A stretch of 8,916 bases of DNA from an uncultured bacterium (GTDB taxonomy: Bacteria > Bacillota > Clostridia > Lachnospirales > Lachnospiraceae), in contig CAMNLO010000050.1 of assembly GCA_946543095.1 (NCBI GenBank), positions 1-8,916 on the forward strand. Direction: 5' to 3'. Positions 5,441-8,916 of the stretch are shown in pieces (position 1 is the stretch's first letter; each line of letters starts with the position of its first letter). The notes below the pieces were generated by a model. It was not told the origin of the DNA, made no database searches, and worked only from the letters and a program-made list of their open reading frames with translations. The position numbers and the translations under genes were made by a program.

Positions 5441-6724
5441 ATGCAAAGATCGGGCAGTTCGGGGTCTTCCCGTCCCACCAGCAGGGAGAAGCATGTTTCC
5501 GGCGGTTCCTCTTCCGTCAGCAGAAGGGGCAGCGGTTTAAACCTTGGGGGTCCCGTGGGTAATTCCGGGGGCTATCAGGGCCGTCCGGGACTAGATCAAT
5601 ACGGTAGAGGCGGCGGCGGAGGCTTCAGTCTTGTGGGCTTTCTCATCGTCATGGCCGCCATCGTGGTGCTCATCGTCTATCTGGGCTTTGACGGGGACTG
5701 GGACCGGTTTTTTGAGAGCAGCGGGGAGATCGTGCGGAATGTGGTGAGCGGCTTCCAGAAGGGCTCCGACTCGGATGCGGAATCCTCCAAAAAATCATCC
5801 AAGTCCTCAAAGTCTTCCTCAAAGGACGGGGAGGAAGATGAGGAGGGCGAGTCCCTGGAGCTGGTGAAGAATATCGCCAAAGGAGGGGCGGCCATCGCGG
5901 CTGCGGGGGCCGCAGGAGTGGCGGCAAAAACGCTGCTCTCCGGGGAGAGCGGCATCATACCCTCCTTTGCGGAGGATATGGCAGAGACCCAGGTAAAATC
6001 CCTTGCGGAGGGGGGAGGAGGGGAAACCCTGATCGATCCCTCAAAGATAGTGTGGTCGAAGAACGGCGACGGGGTGGATGTTTTGAAGCTCTCGGATGAG
6101 GACTGGGAGAATATCGAGATCGTCAAGCTGAACGTGTTCTTCGACGACGGCGAGGGCTTTATCGATCTGGGGCTGGACGCCTTCTTTGAATTTGACGATG
6201 ACTTAAATCTCATCGGGCAGTATGACGGGACCTGGCTGGCGCTGGATGGCCATACCGTGGCCTATTATCATCTGGCCACCCATGACCATGCCTCCGACCC
6301 CGTGATGTACGATGAGGGGGACTACCGCATGGTGGGCTATGTCCCCGCCTTTGTAAATGAAGAGAGGGCAAACATCATCCTGGTCTTTGATTCCGACACC
6401 CCCGAGGGCTATGTGGAGGGTGCGAAGGCCATTGAAGAGGGGACCGGAGCGGACCTGTCGGAAAAGGAGATGACCTCGGATCTTTTTGATCTGAAGAAGG
6501 AGGATCAGATCGACTTTATCTGTGATTATTATGACTATCAGGGGAATTTCCTGAACAACTATTATCTCGGGGAATCCATGGAACTGGAGCATAAGATGAG
6601 CAGGATCGAGGTGAGCAATGTGCTTTTGGAGGACGCTGTGGTCAGCGCCGCCTACCGGATCACGGACAACAACGGGAATCATTACTGGACGCCGGAGATC
6701 GAGCAGTTTGTGGATCCTGAGTGA
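5441..6724 (+). CDS. Membrane-anchored protein with clostripain-tail-like C-terminal domain
   Basis: This 427-residue protein has a disordered, Gly/Ser/Arg-rich N terminus (1-61), one membrane helix (62-82, LVGFLIVMAAIVVLIVYLG), a Ser/Lys then Glu-rich linker (112-139) and a short Ala/Gly hydrophobic stretch (149-166). The C-terminal part (about 200-420) is acidic and beta-like, with LNVFFDDGEGFIDLGLD (230-246), FEFDDDLNLIGQYDGTWLAL (249-268), IDFICDYYDYQGNF (357-370) and AAYRITDNNGNHYWTP (403-418). From memory this resembles the region after the catalytic domain in clostripain-related (C11) peptidases of Lachnospiraceae. No catalytic His-Gly or Asp-Ala-Cys motif is present, so this is not a peptidase. 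With no signal peptide before the helix, the C-terminal domain is probably extracellular, but topology is inferred. A lipoprotein gene follows 20 bp downstream. Confidence 0.75.
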   Translation: MQRSGSSGSSRPTSREKHVSGGSSSVSRRGSGLNLGGPVGNSGGYQGRPGLDQYGRGGGGGFSLVGFLIVMAAIVVLIVYLGFDGDWDRFFESSGEIVRNVVSGFQKGSDSDAESSKKSSKSSKSSSKDGEEDEEGESLELVKNIAKGGAAIAAAGAAGVAAKTLLSGESGIIPSFAEDMAETQVKSLAEGGGGETLIDPSKIVWSKNGDGVDVLKLSDEDWENIEIVKLNVFFDDGEGFIDLGLDAFFEFDDDLNLIGQYDGTWLALDGHTVAYYHLATHDHASDPVMYDEGDYRMVGYVPAFVNEERANIILVFDSDTPEGYVEGAKAIEEGTGADLSEKEMTSDLFDLKKEDQIDFICDYYDYQGNFLNNYYLGESMELEHKMSRIEVSNVLLEDAVVSAAYRITDNNGNHYWTPEIEQFVDPE

Positions 6725-6731
6725 GGGAAGC

Positions 6732-6737
6732 GGGAGG
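6732..6737 (+). promoter_or_regulatory. Ribosome binding site deciding the start at 6745
   Basis: GGGAGG lies seven bases before ATG 6745. The signal peptide and lipobox of the encoded protein follow directly, so the upstream in-frame GTG at 6721 can be discarded. Confidence 0.75.
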
Positions 6738-6744
6738 AAAGGGT

Positions 6745-8241
6745 ATGAGGACCGAATGGAAAAAACTGCCGGCAGTGGTGCTCGCGTCCGTACTGGTCCT
6801 GTCCGGCTGCGGCCTTGTGGATGGCATAAGGGAAGCCTACCAGGCAGGCTATGAAGGCAGGGACTATCAGCCGGGAGAGAAAAACTCCGGAAAGAAGGAA
6901 AAGAAAAACAAGGAGGAGCCGGAAGATACACAGGAAGAGGATTCCTTAACAGGCAAAACAGAACGGGATGTGTCCGGATATGAGGCCTACCGAAGCATTC
7001 CCGCCCTGGGAGAATACCGGTTTGACCCTGCGGGGAAGTCCTTCAGCGGCGGCGCGGGGGCAGAGTCCGTCAATCCCGGCCTTTGGACTTTGACGGATGA
7101 GCGCACCTTCGGGGAAGAGTTCCCCAACGGCTATGATATCTGGCGCTGGGATTTCGAGGACACCTATACGGCCGGGGGGATCCTTGCGGCGGATCTGACC
7201 TTCCGTCTGGAGCCTCAGAACATGAAAGAGGATAAGAACGTGTTCGCCGCCATCTATTTTGCCGATGCAGAAGAGGGAACCGGAGAGCTGTCCGAGAAGC
7301 TTACGGTGAGAGAATACTTCAAGAAGACCCAGGGCAGCTATGATCCCGTGGAGATGAATCATTTCAACCAGAATACGGACGGTATCGAAGACCGCGCAGA
7401 GGGCTCGGACGGAGATCTGGAGTACTATTACAGGGCGGAATGCGCCTTTCCCCGTCTTGTGACGGAAGGGGACAGGATCTGGGCCGTGCTGGATGTGTTC
7501 GCATCCGACGATACCCTGCTGACCCGTTACCTCTACGAATACACCTTCAGAGCGTTGGATCCCTCTTCCATCAAAGCCTCCGAGCCGGAGGATCATGAGG
7601 GGGATCCCGATTACGAAAAGGAAGAATACCCCGGCCACTGGATCATGACGGACGTGCATTATATCGGCGGAGACGGAAAAGAGGTCCGGGACGGGGATAT
7701 GACCATCAAAGCGGAGCGCTACGGCGTGGAAGGCCAGGAGATGGTCTACACCTTTACAAAGGACGGGGAGCTCCAGCGGGTCCGGATCCCAAGATTCCGT
7801 CTTGCCCCTTCGGAATATGCCGGGGACTTTTTCTATAAGGAGCTGCAGGTGGAATTCCTAAAGGAGCCGGATCCGGAGACCGGCAGGGTCATCGGGGCCC
7901 TGGCTTTGTCGGATATAGACTTCGACTCCGGGAAATACGGCGTGAAGGTGGACCCCAAGGTGTATTTCGCCCGTTCCTCCGTCTCAGCGCCGGTGGAAAG
8001 CTTTCAGATGCCCGAAGCGGAAAAGGACGGGGATCCCAATGTCTATATCCGTCCCACCAACTGCTTTCTCTCCCTGCAGGGCTCCTTTCCGGAGGGAGAG
8101 AAGGAGGGAGAAAAGATATGGCTTACCTACGGCTTTATGGACGGGTATTCCGGCAATGTCCGGATGTACAATCTCTATGAGTACACCTGGGTCCCCGGCC
8201 CGGATATCTACTGGAATTACAATCCGGGGATGACGTATTAG
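6745..8241 (+). CDS. Lipoprotein of unknown function with a repeated motif
   Basis: This 498-residue protein begins with a lipoprotein signal peptide: basic MRTEWKK, a hydrophobic core, and the lipobox LSGC with C22 as the predicted lipidated residue. A highly charged Lys/Glu linker follows (about 44-70), which would hold the rest off the membrane. The mature protein is acidic and rich in aromatic residues, and I recognise no family. One motif occurs twice: EGDRIW (ending at W246), then LYEYTF about 20 residues later, and EGEKIW (ending at W459), then LYEYTW at a similar distance. Two related beta-rich domains are a reasonable inference. The gene is 20 bp from the upstream membrane protein gene on the same strand, so the two probably form an operon and act together at the cell surface. 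Confidence 0.78.
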   Translation: MRTEWKKLPAVVLASVLVLSGCGLVDGIREAYQAGYEGRDYQPGEKNSGKKEKKNKEEPEDTQEEDSLTGKTERDVSGYEAYRSIPALGEYRFDPAGKSFSGGAGAESVNPGLWTLTDERTFGEEFPNGYDIWRWDFEDTYTAGGILAADLTFRLEPQNMKEDKNVFAAIYFADAEEGTGELSEKLTVREYFKKTQGSYDPVEMNHFNQNTDGIEDRAEGSDGDLEYYYRAECAFPRLVTEGDRIWAVLDVFASDDTLLTRYLYEYTFRALDPSSIKASEPEDHEGDPDYEKEEYPGHWIMTDVHYIGGDGKEVRDGDMTIKAERYGVEGQEMVYTFTKDGELQRVRIPRFRLAPSEYAGDFFYKELQVEFLKEPDPETGRVIGALALSDIDFDSGKYGVKVDPKVYFARSSVSAPVESFQMPEAEKDGDPNVYIRPTNCFLSLQGSFPEGEKEGEKIWLTYGFMDGYSGNVRMYNLYEYTWVPGPDIYWNYNPGMTY

Positions 8242-8255
8242 GAGCGCCGGTTCAT

Positions 8256-8657
8256 TCAGGAGCTCCAGTCTTCATATTTCAGGCCCTGAACCCGGGAAAA
8301 CTCTCTGGTATTGTTGGTGATGACAGTGTATCCCAGCGACCTTGCATGGGCGGCGATCATGGTATCTCTGTCGCTGATCCGCAGATGCCGCAGCTCCAGA
8401 TCTCCATAAATATCGCCAAAATGTTTTGCCGCTTCCGAGTCGAAATCCAGAATACGGATCCCGGCAAGAAACTGGTAAACACCGAATCGGGTTTTCTCAG
8501 GATCCCGGCTCTTTTTTATGCCGTATTCCAGTTCCCCCAAAGTAACTGCGGAGATACAAAGATCTCTTCCGACATGCTGCTCCAATCTGGAAACGATCGG
8601 CCAATCTGGGTGTCTCAACCCCATGATAACCGCATTGGTATCAAGCATATACATCAT
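8256..8657 (-). CDS. vapC: VapC-type PIN-domain ribonuclease toxin
   Basis: This 133-residue protein is a PIN-domain endoribonuclease, the toxin of a type II toxin-antitoxin pair. VapC toxins cut specific RNAs such as initiator tRNA or rRNA loops; the target here cannot be told. The metal-binding acids are visible: D6 in MLDTN, E42 in TLGELEYGI, and D98 in RDTMIAAHARSLG. The C-terminal VITNNTREFSRV (112-123) is typical of the family, and the length is normal. The start codon overlaps the end of vapB by four bases (ATGA), so translation is coupled to the antitoxin. ATG 8654 or 8648 are alternative starts. The gene converges on the lipoprotein gene with a 14-bp gap. Confidence 0.92.
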   Translation of the reverse strand: MMYMLDTNAVIMGLRHPDWPIVSRLEQHVGRDLCISAVTLGELEYGIKKSRDPEKTRFGVYQFLAGIRILDFDSEAAKHFGDIYGDLELRHLRISDRDTMIAAHARSLGYTVITNNTREFSRVQGLKYEDWSS

Positions 8658-8902
8658 AATGTTTCCCTGACTGAAAGTATCTCCTCAGGCCTGCCGTCTG
8701 CCATAAAGTCGTCGGAAACCATTGCGGCTCCCTGGCGCAGAGTGTTCACCAGGGCGGATCTTGGTGTCAGCATAAGAGTATTCCCTATTTTATTTATGAA
8801 CAGCTCATCTTCTTCAAACCGATACTCGGCAGGTATGCGTACTGCCTGGCTTCTGCCGTTCATGAACACTTTCGTTGTTTGGATCGTTCCGGATGGTGTC
8901 AT
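8654..8902 (-). CDS. vapB: VapB/VagC-type antitoxin (AbrB-like)
   Basis: This 82-residue protein has the swapped-hairpin AbrB/VagC DNA-binding domain at its N terminus: TKVFMNGRSQAVRIPAEYRF (10-29), the hallmark of VagC/VapB antitoxins. The C-terminal part (about 48-82) would wrap the toxin and neutralise it. VapBC complexes usually repress their own promoter, which here would lie beyond the window's right edge. Start 8902 has AGGAG (8912-8916) nine bases upstream. Together with the rep gene it suggests a plasmid maintenance function. Confidence 0.92.
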   Translation of the reverse strand: MTPSGTIQTTKVFMNGRSQAVRIPAEYRFEEDELFINKIGNTLMLTPRSALVNTLRQGAAMVSDDFMADGRPEEILSVRETL

Positions 8903-8911
8903 TTGATTTTT

Positions 8912-8916
8912 CTCCT
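8912..8916 (-). promoter_or_regulatory. Ribosome binding site of vapB at the window edge
   Basis: AGGAG on the minus strand is the last thing in the window and lies nine bases before the vapB ATG. The promoter of vapBC therefore lies outside the window, or at its left end if the molecule is circular. Confidence 0.6.

Noticed and set aside
6203..6931. Long minus-strand reading frame opposite the envelope operon
   Set aside because: It overlaps the end of one well-supported gene and the signal-peptide start of another, both with strong ribosome binding sites. Its Pro/His/Ile-rich translation is typical of antisense frames in GC-rich DNA.
8241..8266. GGAGC...GCTCC pair between the convergent lipoprotein and vapC genes
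   Set aside because: The loop is long (16 bases), there is no T run on either strand, and one arm is part of a short palindrome inside vapC.
8346..8906. Plus-strand reading frame across vapBC
   Set aside because: It is antisense to two overlapping genes with clear family motifs.

Overview
The window reads as accessory DNA, probably plasmid-borne or plasmid-derived, from a moderately GC-rich Clostridia bacterium. Lachnospiraceae is my best guess. It rests on the style of the proteins (an S-methyl-5-thioribose-kinase-like enzyme, a large XRE regulator, a protein resembling the tail of clostripain-type peptidases), GGGAGG-type ribosome binding sites, and AT-rich control regions beside GC-rich genes. 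No rRNA, tRNA, CRISPR array or transposase gene was seen.

Region 1 (1-1102) is a replication origin and its initiator. An AT-rich leader carries three direct iterons (AAGTACC-n5-TATGCGA, spaced 31 and 32 bp) and one inverted copy. A promoter follows whose predicted start of transcription falls on the ATG of a Rep_3/RepB-family initiator gene. Region 2 (1102-3966) continues on the same strand. It holds a small GNAT-like protein overlapping the rep stop, a histidine phosphatase overlapping that gene by one base, an MtnK-like sugar kinase after a 95-bp gap, and a small membrane protein. The first three are tightly packed and probably co-transcribed with rep.

Region 3 (4038-5269, minus strand) is a broken XRE-type regulator of about 410 residues. 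The N-terminal helix-turn-helix is intact, but the reading frame shifts near 4715-4730 and an in-frame TGA lies at 4389-4391. Its promoter also looks leaderless. Region 4 (5441-8241, plus strand) is a two-gene cell-envelope operon transcribed divergently from it. The first product is a membrane-anchored protein with a Gly/Ser-rich N terminus and a clostripain-tail-like C-terminal domain. The second is a 498-residue lipoprotein in which one motif recurs.

Region 5 (8256-8902, minus strand) is a vapBC toxin-antitoxin pair with a 4-bp overlap. An iteron origin plus rep at one end and vapBC at the other is a typical replication and maintenance pair. The two ends of the window would also join plausibly into a vapB promoter and leader, so the window might be a complete circular replicon of about 8.9 kb. 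I cannot prove that from the sequence alone.
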